NCBI GenBank assembly: GCA_023259135.1
Contig: JAHFQX010000013.1
Location: 1-63,301, forward strand
Source: Betaproteobacteria bacterium
GTDB lineage: Bacteria; Pseudomonadota; Gammaproteobacteria; Burkholderiales; JAHFQX01
Direction of reading: 5' to 3'
Length of the DNA: 63,301 nt
The notes beneath the pieces are model-generated. The model saw only the letters and a list, made by a program, of their open reading frames with translations. It was not told the DNA's origin and searched no databases. This document shows positions 42,115 through 52,163 of this stretch, piece after piece (position 1 is the first letter of the stretch; each line of letters begins with the position of its first letter). Position numbers and translations under genes: made by a program.

Positions 42115-45100
42115 GCGATCCTGACTTCGTCCATCTGCGGCTCCACAGCGAGTATTCGATCGTGGATGGCATTGTCCGGCTGGACGATGGGGTGGCGCGG
42201 GCGGCGGCGGACCGCATGCCGGCCTTGGCGCTGACCGACTTGTCCAATTTGTTCGGGCTGGTGAAGTTCTATCAAGCGGCCCGGAACAAAGGCGTGAAGC
42301 CCATCATCGGCTGCGATGCGTGGCTCGCCAACGAAAGCGACCGAGAGCGGCCGTTCCGGATACTGCTGTTGTGCCAATCCCGGCAGGGATACCTGAAATT
42401 GTGCGACTGGCTGAGCCGGGCTTATCGCCACCACCAGCATCGGGGGCGGGCGGAGTGGCAGCGCGGCTGGTTCGCCGAGGGCACCGAAGGCTTGATTGCC
42501 TTGTCCGGAGCCCAGGGCGGCGACATCGGGCAGGCCTTGCTGGCGGGCAACGCCGATCAAGCCCGACGCCTGGCCGGGGAATGGGCGGCTTGGTTTCCCG
42601 GGCGCTATTACCTGGAGTTGCAGCGCACCGGCGCGGCGGAGGCCGAGCGTTGCACCCGGGCTTCCGCGGATCTGGCCGCGGCCCTGGGGCTGCCGGTGGT
42701 GGCGACCCATCCGGTGCAGTTTTTGGAGCCGGACGACTTCAAGGCTCACGAGGCCCGAGTGTGCATCGCCGAGGGTTATATGCTGGCCGACCAGCGCCGC
42801 CCCCGGCCCTTCACCGAGCAGCAGTATTTCAAGACCCAGCAGGAAATGGCGATGCTTTTCGCCGACATTCCCGTCGCGCTGACCAACGCGGTGGAAATCG
42901 CCAAGCGCTGCAACCTGGCCATCGAACTGGGCAAGAGCCAGTTGCCGATCTTCCCCACTCCGCCCAGCGTGGGGCTGGAGGAATATCTGGCGCAACAGGC
43001 CGAGGCCGGCTTGGCGCAGCGGCTGGCCGCCCTCTATCCCGACCCCGCCGAATGCGATCGCCGCCGCCCCGAGTACCGGCAGCGGCTGAGCTATGAATTG
43101 GGCACCATCGGCGCGATGGGTTTCGCTGGCTATTTCCTGATCGTCGCTGACTTCATCAACTGGGCCAAACAGAACGGCATTCCGGTAGGGCCGGGACGAG
43201 GCTCTGGGGCGGGCTCCCTGGTGGCGTATGTCCTGGGGATCACCGATCTGGATCCGCTGCGCTACGATTTGCTATTCGAGCGGTTCCTCAATCCCGAACG
43301 GGTCTCGATGCCCGATTTCGATATCGATTTCTGCCAAGACGGCCGCGAGCGGGTGATCGAATACGTCAAGCAGAAGTACGGAACCGACAGCGTTTCCCAG
43401 ATCGTCACCTTCGGCACCATGGCGGCCCGGGCGGTGGTGCGGGACGTGGGTCGGGTGCTGGATTTGCCCTATACCTTCGTCGATCAATTAGCCAAGCTGA
43501 TTCCCTTCGAATTGGGCATGACGCTGAGCAAAGCCCGTCAGCAGGAGCCCCTCATCGACCAGCGGGCCGCCCAGGAAGAAGAAGTCCGGGAGCTGCTGGA
43601 GCTGGCCCAGCGGCTGGAAGGCATCACCCGAAACGTCGGCATGCACGCCGGCGGGGTGCTCATCGCGCCGGGCAAGCTGACCGATTTTTGCCCGCTGTAC
43701 TGCGCCCAGGGCACCGACAGCGTGGTGAGCCAACTGGACAAGGACGATGTGGAGCAGATCGGACTGGTGAAGTTCGATTTTTTGGGCCTGCGGACGCTCA
43801 CCGCGCTGGATTGGGCGGTGCGGCATATCCGCGGCATGAAGCTCCGGCCCGGCGACGCGGCGTTTTCCCTGGAACGGATTCCGCTGGACGATCCCGCGAC
43901 TTACGCGCTGCTGGCGAGCGGCAACACCACCGCGATATTCCAGTTGGAATCCCGCGGCATGAAGGATCTCATCAAGCGGGCGCGGCCGGACCGCTTCGAG
44001 GACATTATCGCCCTGGTGGCCCTCTACCGTCCGGGGCCGATGGACCTGATTCCGGATTTCGTCGAACGCAAGCACGGCAAGCAGCGAGTGGAATATCTCG
44101 ATCCGCGGCTGGAGCCCATCCTGGGGCCCACCTATGGGGTGATGGTGTACCAGGAGCAGGTGATGCAAATCGCCCAGGTAATCGGCGGCTATACCCTGGG
44201 CGGGGCCGACTTGCTGCGGCGGGCGATGGGCAAGAAAAAGGCCGAGGAAATGGCCCAGCACCGGGATAGCTTCGTTGCCGGCGCGCAGCAAAATGGCTTG
44301 TCCAAGACCCGGGCCACCCAGCTTTTCGATTTGATGGAAAAGTTCGCGGGCTACGGCTTCAACAAGTCCCACGCCGCGGCCTACGCCCTGGTGGCTTACC
44401 AGACGGCTTATTTAAAGGCGAATTATCCCGCGGCCTTCATGGCCGCCACGCTGTCCGTGGAAATGGGCGATACCGACAAGGTGCAGCAACTCTATGAAGA
44501 CTGCGTCGCCAACGGCCTGAAGATATTGCCCCCCGATGCCCAAGCGAGCGACTACACCTTCCAGCCGGTGGACGAGGCCGCCATCCGCTATGGCCTGGGT
44601 GCCATCAAGGGAACCGGATCCGCGGCGATTGCCGATATCCTCCGGGCCCGCCGGCAGGACGGTTTGTTCCGGGATTTATTCGATTTTTGCCGCCGGGTGG
44701 ATCGCCGGCTGGTGAATCGGCGGACCATCGAGGCGTTGGTTCGCGGCGGGGCATTCGACAGCGTGCTGGATCATCGGGCGTCCTTGCTGGCTTCGGTGGG
44801 GATTGCCTTGGAGGCCGCGGAGCGTTCCGGGCAGGCTGCCGGCCAGAACAGTCTGTTCAGCGGCTCGGAACAAGCGGCCGAGGCCATGGTGCCAGCGCCT
44901 CGCTGGACCCCCGGCGAGCGCCTGCAGAACGAAAAATTGGCCCTGGGTTTTTACTTGAGCGGGCATCCCTTCACGCCTTTTGTCGCCGAGTTGCGTTCCG
45001 TCGTCACCGCGCCGCTGGACAAGCTGACTTCCCAGGCGCAGCAGGTGGTGGTGGCAGGGATCGTCCACGCCTTGCGGACCCAGAATTCCCGTCGCGGCCG

Positions 45101-45533
45101 GATGGCGGTGGTCACCCTGGACGACGGCTCCTCCCGGTTGGAGGTGACGGTGTTCGGCGAATTATTCGAGCAGCACAGAGCAATCCTCAAGGAGGACCAA
45201 CTGCTGATCATCGAAGGCAAGGCGAGCCATGACGAATACGCTGATCGCCCGCGGCTGGTGGCCGAACAAATCCACGATCTGCCCGGCATCCGCCGCAACC
45301 GCGCCAGGGCGTTGCGCCTGACCTGCAACGGCGGTTCCGATGCCCGGCGGCTCAAGGAAATCTTGGCGCCTTATCGGGAAGGTTCCTGTCCGGTGACCGT
45401 CTGTTACCATAACGGCAGAGCGGCCTGCGAATTGGAGCTGGGTTCGCGGTGGCGAGTCCGCTTGGAGAACGGCTTGCTCGATACGTTGGCCGCATGGCTG
45501 ACGGCAGAGCATGTCGCGGTTCTCTATCATTGA
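42111..45533 (+). CDS. dnaE: DNA polymerase III alpha subunit
   Basis: A 1140-residue replicative polymerase, close to the usual about 1160. In order: PHP domain (FVHLRLHSEYSIVDGIVRLD, TDLSNLFGLVKFYQ), the C-family polymerase palm with catalytic Asp residues in MPDFDIDFCQDGR and GPGRGSGAGSLVAYVLGITD, fingers (LYRPGPMDLIPDFVERKHG), the helix-hairpin-helix region (YGLGAIKGTGSAAI) and the C-terminal OB-fold (VAGIVHALRTQNSRRGRMAV). The ATG overlaps the queG stop. An essential single-copy gene with no visible damage. Confidence 0.97.
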   Translation: MSDPDFVHLRLHSEYSIVDGIVRLDDGVARAAADRMPALALTDLSNLFGLVKFYQAARNKGVKPIIGCDAWLANESDRERPFRILLLCQSRQGYLKLCDWLSRAYRHHQHRGRAEWQRGWFAEGTEGLIALSGAQGGDIGQALLAGNADQARRLAGEWAAWFPGRYYLELQRTGAAEAERCTRASADLAAALGLPVVATHPVQFLEPDDFKAHEARVCIAEGYMLADQRRPRPFTEQQYFKTQQEMAMLFADIPVALTNAVEIAKRCNLAIELGKSQLPIFPTPPSVGLEEYLAQQAEAGLAQRLAALYPDPAECDRRRPEYRQRLSYELGTIGAMGFAGYFLIVADFINWAKQNGIPVGPGRGSGAGSLVAYVLGITDLDPLRYDLLFERFLNPERVSMPDFDIDFCQDGRERVIEYVKQKYGTDSVSQIVTFGTMAARAVVRDVGRVLDLPYTFVDQLAKLIPFELGMTLSKARQQEPLIDQRAAQEEEVRELLELAQRLEGITRNVGMHAGGVLIAPGKLTDFCPLYCAQGTDSVVSQLDKDDVEQIGLVKFDFLGLRTLTALDWAVRHIRGMKLRPGDAAFSLERIPLDDPATYALLASGNTTAIFQLESRGMKDLIKRARPDRFEDIIALVALYRPGPMDLIPDFVERKHGKQRVEYLDPRLEPILGPTYGVMVYQEQVMQIAQVIGGYTLGGADLLRRAMGKKKAEEMAQHRDSFVAGAQQNGLSKTRATQLFDLMEKFAGYGFNKSHAAAYALVAYQTAYLKANYPAAFMAATLSVEMGDTDKVQQLYEDCVANGLKILPPDAQASDYTFQPVDEAAIRYGLGAIKGTGSAAIADILRARRQDGLFRDLFDFCRRVDRRLVNRRTIEALVRGGAFDSVLDHRASLLASVGIALEAAERSGQAAGQNSLFSGSEQAAEAMVPAPRWTPGERLQNEKLALGFYLSGHPFTPFVAELRSVVTAPLDKLTSQAQQVVVAGIVHALRTQNSRRGRMAVVTLDDGSSRLEVTVFGELFEQHRAILKEDQLLIIEGKASHDEYADRPRLVAEQIHDLPGIRRNRARALRLTCNGGSDARRLKEILAPYREGSCPVTVCYHNGRAACELELGSRWRVRLENGLLDTLAAWLTAEHVAVLYH

Positions 45534-45555
45534 ACCCGGCTGAGCGAAGGCCGAT

Positions 45556-45996
45556 ATGAACTGCGAGGCGGTGGATATTTTGCTGGCGGAGGACAGCCCG
45601 GCGGACGCGGAGTTGATTCTCCGGGAATTGCGGAAACTGAACGTCGCCAACCGGGCTTCATGGGTCAAGGATGGCGCCGAGGCCCTGGATTTCGTGTTCG
45701 GGGAGGGAGCCTACGGCGATCAGGGCGCCTGCCGGCTCCCGAAGCTGCTGCTGCTGGACATCAAGATGCCCAAACTCTCCGGATTGGAGGTGCTCGAACG
45801 CATCAAGGCCGATCCGCGGACCCGGACCATTCCGGTGGTGATGCTGACTTCCTCGGCGGAGGATCCCGATATCCAGCGCAGCTATCGGTTGGGCGCCAAC
45901 AGCTATATCGTCAAGCCGGTGGGATTCGACGGCTTTGTCCAAGTTGTATCCAAGCTGGGGTTTTACTGGATGATGATCAACAAGCCTCCGGTTTAG
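45556..45996 (+). CDS. stand-alone response regulator (Rcp1-like receiver)
   Basis: A 146-residue single-domain receiver of the Rcp1 type used with phytochrome-like kinases. Acidic pocket [10 protein letters not shown], phospho-acceptor Asp68 in [26 protein letters not shown] and the Lys in [13 protein letters not shown] are present; the insert [15 protein letters not shown] is typical of this subtype. It lies 22 nt after dnaE and 27 nt before the REC-PAS-GGDEF-EAL gene; its probable partner kinase is encoded at 48900. Confidence 0.92.
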   Translation: MNCEAVDILLAEDSPADAELILRELRKLNVANRASWVKDGAEALDFVFGEGAYGDQGACRLPKLLLLDIKMPKLSGLEVLERIKADPRTRTIPVVMLTSSAEDPDIQRSYRLGANSYIVKPVGFDGFVQVVSKLGFYWMMINKPPV

Positions 45997-46023
45997 CGGG
46001 CGAGTTCGCAAGAGACGGACGCA

Positions 46024-48111
46024 ATGGGACAGCCGCTCAGAATCCTGTTGGTCGAAGATTCCGAGGCGGATGCCGACTTGATTCGCTGGCATCTCGATCG
46101 GGGAGGAATTCACTACGACTTTCGCAGGGTCGAAACCGAACTGGATTTCGGGGTGGCGCTGGAAGGCTTTTTTCCGGATATCGTGTTGGCCGACTATCGG
46201 CTCCCCGCATTTTCCGGATTGGCGGCCCTGGAAATGGTCCGCAAGCGCGATCCCGATATGCCTTTCATTCTGGTTTCCGGCACCATCGGAGAAGAGATGG
46301 CGGTGGAATCCCTCAAGCGGGGCGCGACCGACTATATTCTCAAGGACAACTTGGCACGCCTGGCGCCCGCCGTGCAGCGAGCCGTGGCGGCTCACGAGGA
46401 GCGCCAGGCTTTGCGGGGGGCGGAGGCGGCGCTGCATGAAGCCCGGCAGCAGTTTGACGCCTTTATGAATTTCAGCCCGGTGCCGTCGCTCATTCGGGAT
46501 GCCGGGGGCCGGCTGGTATTCGCCAATCGATCGGCCCTGGATCTGTTTTTCCGGCCGGGAATGGATTGGCAAGGGAAGACGGGATTCGAGCTGTTTCCCG
46601 AGGCCGTGGCCCGGATCATCCGCGATGCCGACCGGGAAGCCCTGGCCCACGGGCGCTTGACGGTGCTGGAAGAGACCTTGCCGACGACGATGGGCAATAG
46701 GGATTTCCTGACCTACCGGTTTCCCATAGCCGACGCCGCGGGACGGAAGTTTCTGGGAGTGGTGGGGATAGACCTGACGGAGCGGAAGCGGGGCGAGGAG
46801 CGGGTTCGCTATCTGGCGCACCATGATGGCCTGACGGGGCTGCCCAATCGCATCTTATTGCTGGACCGCCTTTCCCAGTCCTTGGCCCAGGCCCAGCGCT
46901 CGCTTCGGCAAGTGGCGGTGCTGTTCTTGGATTTGGATAATTTCAAAGCCATCAACGACTTCATGGGTCATCATGTGGGAGACGAATTATTGCGGCTGAC
47001 GGCCCACCGCATCAAAAGCTGTCTGCGGGAGGAAGACACCGTCGCCCGCCAGGGCGGAGATGAATTCATCATTCTGCTGGGCAACTTGGAGAGCAAAGAG
47101 GGGGCGGCCCAGGTGGCGGGAAAAATCCTCGATGCGCTAAGAACCCCGTTTTTGTTGAACGGTGGGCGGGAGTGTCATATCGGGGGCAGCGTGGGAGTGA
47201 GCGTTTATCCCGACGACGGCAGCGAAGCGGAAGATTTGCTGCAAAACGCCGATACCGCCATGTATTACGCCAAGACCGGAGGAAAAAATCGAACCCGTTT
47301 CTTCGCCCCCGAGATGGCGCTGGAGGTCCGGGAGCGAATCTCGCTGGAGCGGGATCTGCGTTTGGCGCTGGAGCGGGAAGAACTGGAGCTTCATTATCAA
47401 CCCCGGGTGCGGTTGGCCGATGGGAAGGCCACCTGTATCGAGGCGTTGATCCGCTGGCGGCGGAATCGCCAAGAATGGATCGCTCCGGAGCAATTTCTGC
47501 CGATGGTCGAAGAGATCGGTCTCATCCTGCCCTTGGGGGAGCGGATGCTGCGGCAGGTCTGCCGGCAATGGCGCGCCTGGGCGGATGAGGGCTTGGAGAT
47601 TTCCTTGGTGAGCTTGAAGCTTTCTCCCTTCCAATTCCAGGAACCCGGACTCCCCGAGCAAGTGACCGCTATTTGCCGGCAGGTGGGTATGCCGATCGGG
47701 AGTTTGGAACTGGAAATCTCCGAAGCCGGGGTGATTCGCTACGGCGAGGAGGGTACCGTGACACTGGAGCGGCTTAAGGCCGTGGGGGTGAAACTCGGTC
47801 TGGACGATTTCGGGGCCGATTTGTCTAGCTTGGCTCGCCTGAAGCGCCTGCCGGTGGACCGCGTCAAGATTCACCGATCCCTCGTCGAGGGCATTCCCGA
47901 AGACGAGGCCGACGCGGTCATCGTGGCGGCGGTGGCGGCCATGGCTCGGGGGCTGGGTTGGGAGGTGGTGGCCGAAGGGGTCGAGCGGCAAGCCCAAGTC
48001 GATTTTTTGCGCCGGCAAGCTTGCGAGGAAGGGCAGGGCGGATTTTTCTGCTCCCCTTTGCCCCCGACCGAAGTGGCGCGGTGGTTGCGCAAGCAAGTCC
48101 GGCGCCCTTGA
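46024..48111 (+). CDS. REC-PAS-GGDEF-EAL cyclic-di-GMP protein
   Basis: A 695-residue cytosolic protein. Receiver (1-125, Asp57 in IVLADYRLPAFSG), PAS (about 145-265), GGDEF (about 275-430; RQGGDEFIIL is intact, so diguanylate cyclase activity is likely) and EAL (about 440-695). The EAL domain keeps CIEALIRW, LELEISE, LDDFG, VVAEGVE and the GQG element, but the Asn of the VNLS motif is Lys (SLKLSPFQF) and KID is KIH, so phosphodiesterase activity is doubtful. It follows the Rcp1-like receiver on the same strand and may take signals from the kinase at 48900. Confidence 0.92.
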   Translation: MGQPLRILLVEDSEADADLIRWHLDRGGIHYDFRRVETELDFGVALEGFFPDIVLADYRLPAFSGLAALEMVRKRDPDMPFILVSGTIGEEMAVESLKRGATDYILKDNLARLAPAVQRAVAAHEERQALRGAEAALHEARQQFDAFMNFSPVPSLIRDAGGRLVFANRSALDLFFRPGMDWQGKTGFELFPEAVARIIRDADREALAHGRLTVLEETLPTTMGNRDFLTYRFPIADAAGRKFLGVVGIDLTERKRGEERVRYLAHHDGLTGLPNRILLLDRLSQSLAQAQRSLRQVAVLFLDLDNFKAINDFMGHHVGDELLRLTAHRIKSCLREEDTVARQGGDEFIILLGNLESKEGAAQVAGKILDALRTPFLLNGGRECHIGGSVGVSVYPDDGSEAEDLLQNADTAMYYAKTGGKNRTRFFAPEMALEVRERISLERDLRLALEREELELHYQPRVRLADGKATCIEALIRWRRNRQEWIAPEQFLPMVEEIGLILPLGERMLRQVCRQWRAWADEGLEISLVSLKLSPFQFQEPGLPEQVTAICRQVGMPIGSLELEISEAGVIRYGEEGTVTLERLKAVGVKLGLDDFGADLSSLARLKRLPVDRVKIHRSLVEGIPEDEADAVIVAAVAAMARGLGWEVVAEGVERQAQVDFLRRQACEEGQGGFFCSPLPPTEVARWLRKQVRRP

Positions 48112-48144
48112 GGCGGGATTTTTTACCTTTACCCACTACCCTTG

Positions 48145-48816
48145 ATGCCTATGTCCACCCAAACGTTCACTCTTTCCGAGCCGCTTTACAGCTACTACCG
48201 TTCGGTCTCCATCCGAGATGCCGCTATTCTTCGCAGATTGCGCGAAGAGACCGCCCGCCATCCCCTGGCCCGGATGCAGATTTCTCCCGAGCAAGGCCAA
48301 TTCATGGCCTTGCTGGTGCAGCTCATGGGGGCGCGGAAATGTCTGGAGATCGGCGTATTCACCGGGTATAGCGCTCTGTGCACGGCTTTGGCGCTGCCCG
48401 CCGACGGGCGCATCGTGGCCTGCGACGTCAGCCAGGAGTGGACTGCCGTGGCCCGCCGTTATTGGCGCGAGGCCGGAGTGGCCGACAAGATCGATCTCAG
48501 GCTCGCCCCGGCGCTGGACACCCTGGATGGACTGCTGGCTCAAGGATACGGTGGGAGTTTCGATTTCGCCTTTATCGACGCGGACAAGGAAAATTACCGC
48601 GGCTATTATGAAAAAACCTTGCGCTTGCTGCGCCCCGGCGGGCTGGTCGCCGTGGACAATACTCTATGGTCGGGCCGGGTGGCGGATCCCGCGGTTGGCG
48701 ACGCGGATACCGAGGCGATCCGGGACTTCAATGCCTGGGTGCACCGCGATTCCCGAGTCAACATGAGCTTGCTGCCCATCGGCGACGGCCTCACCCTGGC
48801 CTTGAGAATCGCCTAG
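48145..48816 (+). CDS. SAM-dependent O-methyltransferase (caffeoyl-CoA OMT-like)
   Basis: A 223-residue class I methyltransferase. Motif I is [20 protein letters not shown], then [40 protein letters not shown] with the metal-binding Asp, and [16 protein letters not shown] followed by FNAWVHRD, as in metal-dependent catechol-type O-methyltransferases. The ATG at 48145 is used; another ATG two codons on (48151) and a TTG at 48142 are alternatives, none with a clear ribosome site. Substrate unknown. It sits between two signalling genes. Confidence 0.9.
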   Translation: MPMSTQTFTLSEPLYSYYRSVSIRDAAILRRLREETARHPLARMQISPEQGQFMALLVQLMGARKCLEIGVFTGYSALCTALALPADGRIVACDVSQEWTAVARRYWREAGVADKIDLRLAPALDTLDGLLAQGYGGSFDFAFIDADKENYRGYYEKTLRLLRPGGLVAVDNTLWSGRVADPAVGDADTEAIRDFNAWVHRDSRVNMSLLPIGDGLTLALRIA

Positions 48817-48899
48817 TCTTGATTCCGAGAAACCGCGCCTTACCCTGTGTCGATAGTTGACATTGTCAAGTAATCCCGCCGCCGGGCTGGAAGACCGGA

Positions 48900-51329
48900 G
48901 TGAATAGCTTGAAACCGTCTTTCGCGTTGCTGGCTTCTCTGCGGGGACGTTTGCTGGGCCTCGTGCTGTTTGCGTGCGTGCCCCCCGTCATCTTGATGCT
49001 GTACGCCGCGGTGGAGTCCCGGCGGCTCGCGGTGTCTGCCGCCGAGGAGCGGGTGCTGGGGCTGGCGCAGTTGGCGGCGTCGGATCTCGAGAAGAAAGTT
49101 CTCAAGGGCGCCGAGCACCTGCTGATCGCCTTGGCCCGCATTCCGGAGATCGCCCGCATGGAGCGGCCAGCGTGCTCCGATCTGCTGGCCGGGATGATGG
49201 CCCGTTATCACAGGTACGGCAACTTGTTCGTCGCCGATGCCGCCGGGCGGATGGTGTGCAGCGGCGGGCCGCAGCCCGGCCCGGTGAACGTGGCGGATCG
49301 GGATTATTTCCGCCGGGCCGTCAATTCGTCCGAGCCGGTGGTGGGCCGGCCCATCATCGGCCGGGTGGCGGGTCGGCCGGTCCTGCCCAGCGCGTATCGC
49401 TTGGCGGACCGCTCCGGGAAAGTGATCGGAGTGGTGGCAGCCAGCCTCGATTTGGCGTGGTTCAGCGAATTGATCGTGGCGAGCCAGCCTGACCCTGGGG
49501 TGGTTTTTTCCATGCGGGATGCGGAAGGGCGCTTGCTGGCCCACCATCCCGATCCGCAAGCCCAGACCGGCCGGTCTTTTCCCGATGCCCCCCTTACCCG
49601 TGCGCTGGCTTCCGGAGGGAAGGCAGGTACCGTCGAAACGATCGACATGGACGGCATATCCCGAATCTATGGGTTCGTGTCGATCAGCCCCGGCGGGGCG
49701 GGCCCGATTCGGCTGGTGGTGGGCGTCCCCAAAGAGCGCCTGCTGGCCCGCAGCGACCGCATATTCGCCCGTCACCTGCAGATTCTGGCCGCGGTCGCCC
49801 TGGCTACTCTCATGGCGGCATGGGCCTTCGGAGAGTTCGCGATTCGGCGGCGGGTTGCGGTCCTGGGGCGGACGGTGGAAGCCATCGGCGCCGGAGACCA
49901 CGCTGCCCGAGTGGGGGCTCCCGCGGGCGGCGGGGAGTTGGGCGAACTGGGCCGGGGAATCGACCGGATGGCGGAAGCGCTGGAGGCCCAACACGGGGAA
50001 TTGCAGCGCTTCGCCCAGCATCTGGAATCCATCAATCGCGCCCTGCGCCTGCTGTCCGACGGCAACCAGGCGCTGATTCGCGCCACTGAAGAGCCGGCCT
50101 TGCTCAGCGAGGTATGCCGGATCATCGTCGAGGTCGGGGGCTATCGCCTGGCCTGGGTGGGGTTCGCCGAGCAGGACGAAGCCCGCGCCATCCGGCCGGC
50201 GGCCTATGCCGGCTTCGAAACCGGTTATCTGGATTCCCTGCGGGTGACGTGGAAGGACGATCAATTCGGCCGGGGCCCCACCGGAACCGCCATCCGCACC
50301 GGCCAGCCGGTGGTCGCCCGCCATATCCTCACCGATCCCGATTACGCGCCCTGGCGGGCGGCGGCTCTGGAGCGCGGATTCGCCTCGGCCATTGCGCTGC
50401 CGCTGCGCTTCGAGGGCCGAGTCGGCGGGGCCTTGAGCATCTATTCCGGACAGCCCGATGCTTTCGGCCGGGAGGAGACCGAACTGCTGACGGAGATGGC
50501 GGGCGATCTGGCCTATGGCATCGAAACCCTGCGCCTGCGGGCCAGGCACGCCGAGTCCGAGGAGGAGGTCCTGCGGCTCAACGCCGACCTGGAACGGCGG
50601 GTGGCGGAGCGCACGGCGGAACTGGAGGCGGCCAACAAGGAGCTGGAAAGCTTCAGCTATTCGGTATCCCACGATCTACGGGCGCCGCTGCGGGCCATCG
50701 ACGGCTTTTCCTCGATGCTGGAAGAAGATTACGGGAGCCGGTTGGATGCGGAAGGCCGGCGGCTCATCGGGGTGATCCGCGACAACAGCCGCAAGATGGG
50801 GCGGCTGATCGACGACTTGCTGGCTTTTTCCCGGCTGGCCCGCCGCCCCATGGCCGCGGCTCCGGTGGACATGGCGGCCTTGGTTCGGGAGGTCTACGAA
50901 GAGTTGGAGGCCGAGGCCGGCGGCCGGACCGTGGCCTTCTCGGTGGGGGCCTTGCCGGAGGTCCGGGGGGATGCGGCGATGCTCCGGCAGGTGTGGGTCA
51001 ACCTGCTGGCCAATGCCGTCAAGTTTACTGCTCGGCGGCAACAGGCGGCCATCGAAGTGGGCGGCCGGATCGAGGGAGCGGAGCGGATTTTCTATGTCAG
51101 GGACAATGGCGCCGGTTTCGACATGCGTTATGCCGGAAAGCTGTTCGGAGTCTTTCAGCGCTTGCACGGCGATGCCGAATATCCGGGAACCGGCGTCGGC
51201 CTGGCCATCGTGCAGCGGGTGGTGGCCCGTCATGGCGGGCGGGCATGGGCGGAGGGCAAGGTGGAGCAGGGCGCCACCTTTTATTTCTCCCTGCCGGGAA
51301 ACCTCCCTCCGGCACCCAGCGCTCAATGA
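48900..51329 (+). CDS. membrane sensor histidine kinase: Cache-HAMP-GAF-HisKA
   Basis: An 809-residue sensor kinase with a GTG start. TM1 about 15-35; a periplasmic dCache sensor (about 40-285, with GRMVCSGGPQPG and VADRDYFRRAVNSSEPVVGR); TM2 about 290-312; HAMP; GAF (about 385-540, GYRLAWVGFAEQDEARAI); a coiled coil (LNADLERRVAERTAELEAAN); HisKA with His590 in SYSVSHDLRAPLRAIDGFSS; and an ATPase domain (NLLANAVKFT, DNGAGFDMRY, GTGVGLAIVQRVV). The HisKA-ATPase pair is of the phytochrome-like group that signals to Rcp1-type receivers, such as the one at 45556. The stop is 13 nt before the broken REC/EAL gene. Confidence 0.9.
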   Translation: MNSLKPSFALLASLRGRLLGLVLFACVPPVILMLYAAVESRRLAVSAAEERVLGLAQLAASDLEKKVLKGAEHLLIALARIPEIARMERPACSDLLAGMMARYHRYGNLFVADAAGRMVCSGGPQPGPVNVADRDYFRRAVNSSEPVVGRPIIGRVAGRPVLPSAYRLADRSGKVIGVVAASLDLAWFSELIVASQPDPGVVFSMRDAEGRLLAHHPDPQAQTGRSFPDAPLTRALASGGKAGTVETIDMDGISRIYGFVSISPGGAGPIRLVVGVPKERLLARSDRIFARHLQILAAVALATLMAAWAFGEFAIRRRVAVLGRTVEAIGAGDHAARVGAPAGGGELGELGRGIDRMAEALEAQHGELQRFAQHLESINRALRLLSDGNQALIRATEEPALLSEVCRIIVEVGGYRLAWVGFAEQDEARAIRPAAYAGFETGYLDSLRVTWKDDQFGRGPTGTAIRTGQPVVARHILTDPDYAPWRAAALERGFASAIALPLRFEGRVGGALSIYSGQPDAFGREETELLTEMAGDLAYGIETLRLRARHAESEEEVLRLNADLERRVAERTAELEAANKELESFSYSVSHDLRAPLRAIDGFSSMLEEDYGSRLDAEGRRLIGVIRDNSRKMGRLIDDLLAFSRLARRPMAAAPVDMAALVREVYEELEAEAGGRTVAFSVGALPEVRGDAAMLRQVWVNLLANAVKFTARRQQAAIEVGGRIEGAERIFYVRDNGAGFDMRYAGKLFGVFQRLHGDAEYPGTGVGLAIVQRVVARHGGRAWAEGKVEQGATFYFSLPGNLPPAPSAQ

Positions 51330-51342
51330 CACAGCCCAACGA

Positions 51343-52025
51343 ATGAAGGCACACCGGATTCTCATTCTGGAAGACGTCGCCGCCGATGCCGAACTTGCCG
51401 AGCGGCAGTTGCGGCGGGCCGCTGGGTATTGGTCCAGGCCATGGCGGATTACCGGACGTGGCGCGCCAAGGGCTTGCGGCCGCCGCGGGTGGCGGTCAAC
51501 GTATCGGCCTTGCAATTGCGGCGGCAGGATTTCGTCGCCATGGTGGAGCAAGCGCTGGCGGGGGATGAGGCCTTGGCGGCGGGGCTGGAGCTGGAGATCA
51601 CCGAGAGCCTGATCATGCAGAATATCGAGAAGCATATTTCCAAGCTGCAAGGCATCCGGGAGTTGGGGGTGAACGTCGCCATCGATGATTTCGGCACCGG
51701 CTATTCCTCGTTGAGCTATCTGGCCAAACTGCCGGTCACCACCCTCAAGATCGACCGCGGATTCATCATCGACATGCCCCGCAACCGGGACAGCCTGAAC
51801 ATCGTTTCCACCATCATCTCCCTGGCGCATTCCCTCGGATTGAGGGTGGTGGCCGAGGGGGTAGACGCGATGGATCAGTTGGAGTTGCTCAGGCAACTAG
51901 GCTGCGATGAAATCCAAGGCTATCTGTTCAGTCGGCCGGTGCCGGCGGAACAGGTGGAACGGATCATTGACGGTTCCGTCGGGGGATGGTCTTCCGCTCC
52001 GCCTGATCAGCGGCCTGGGGCTTGA
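51343..52025 (+). pseudogene. REC...EAL regulator with large internal deletion
   Basis: The ATG at 51343 opens [20 protein letters not shown], the start of a receiver domain, but after about 27 codons (near 51420) the sequence jumps to another frame and to the second half of an EAL domain: [96 protein letters not shown]. The missing part would hold the rest of the receiver, any PAS or GGDEF domains and the EAL motif itself. What remains of the EAL is well conserved, so the loss looks recent or is an assembly collapse. Confidence 0.85.
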
Positions 52026-52163
52026 ACTGCCGGGGAATGCGTCCATCCGTCTTCCCAGCTTTGCGGGGAGGGGGTACCATATAGGCCTAAGCAGGCGTTT
52101 CGGAGCACATCCGAGCGGAGCTCCGGCGCCGGTATATGACGAGGCTCCCGAGGAGGAGATCTA

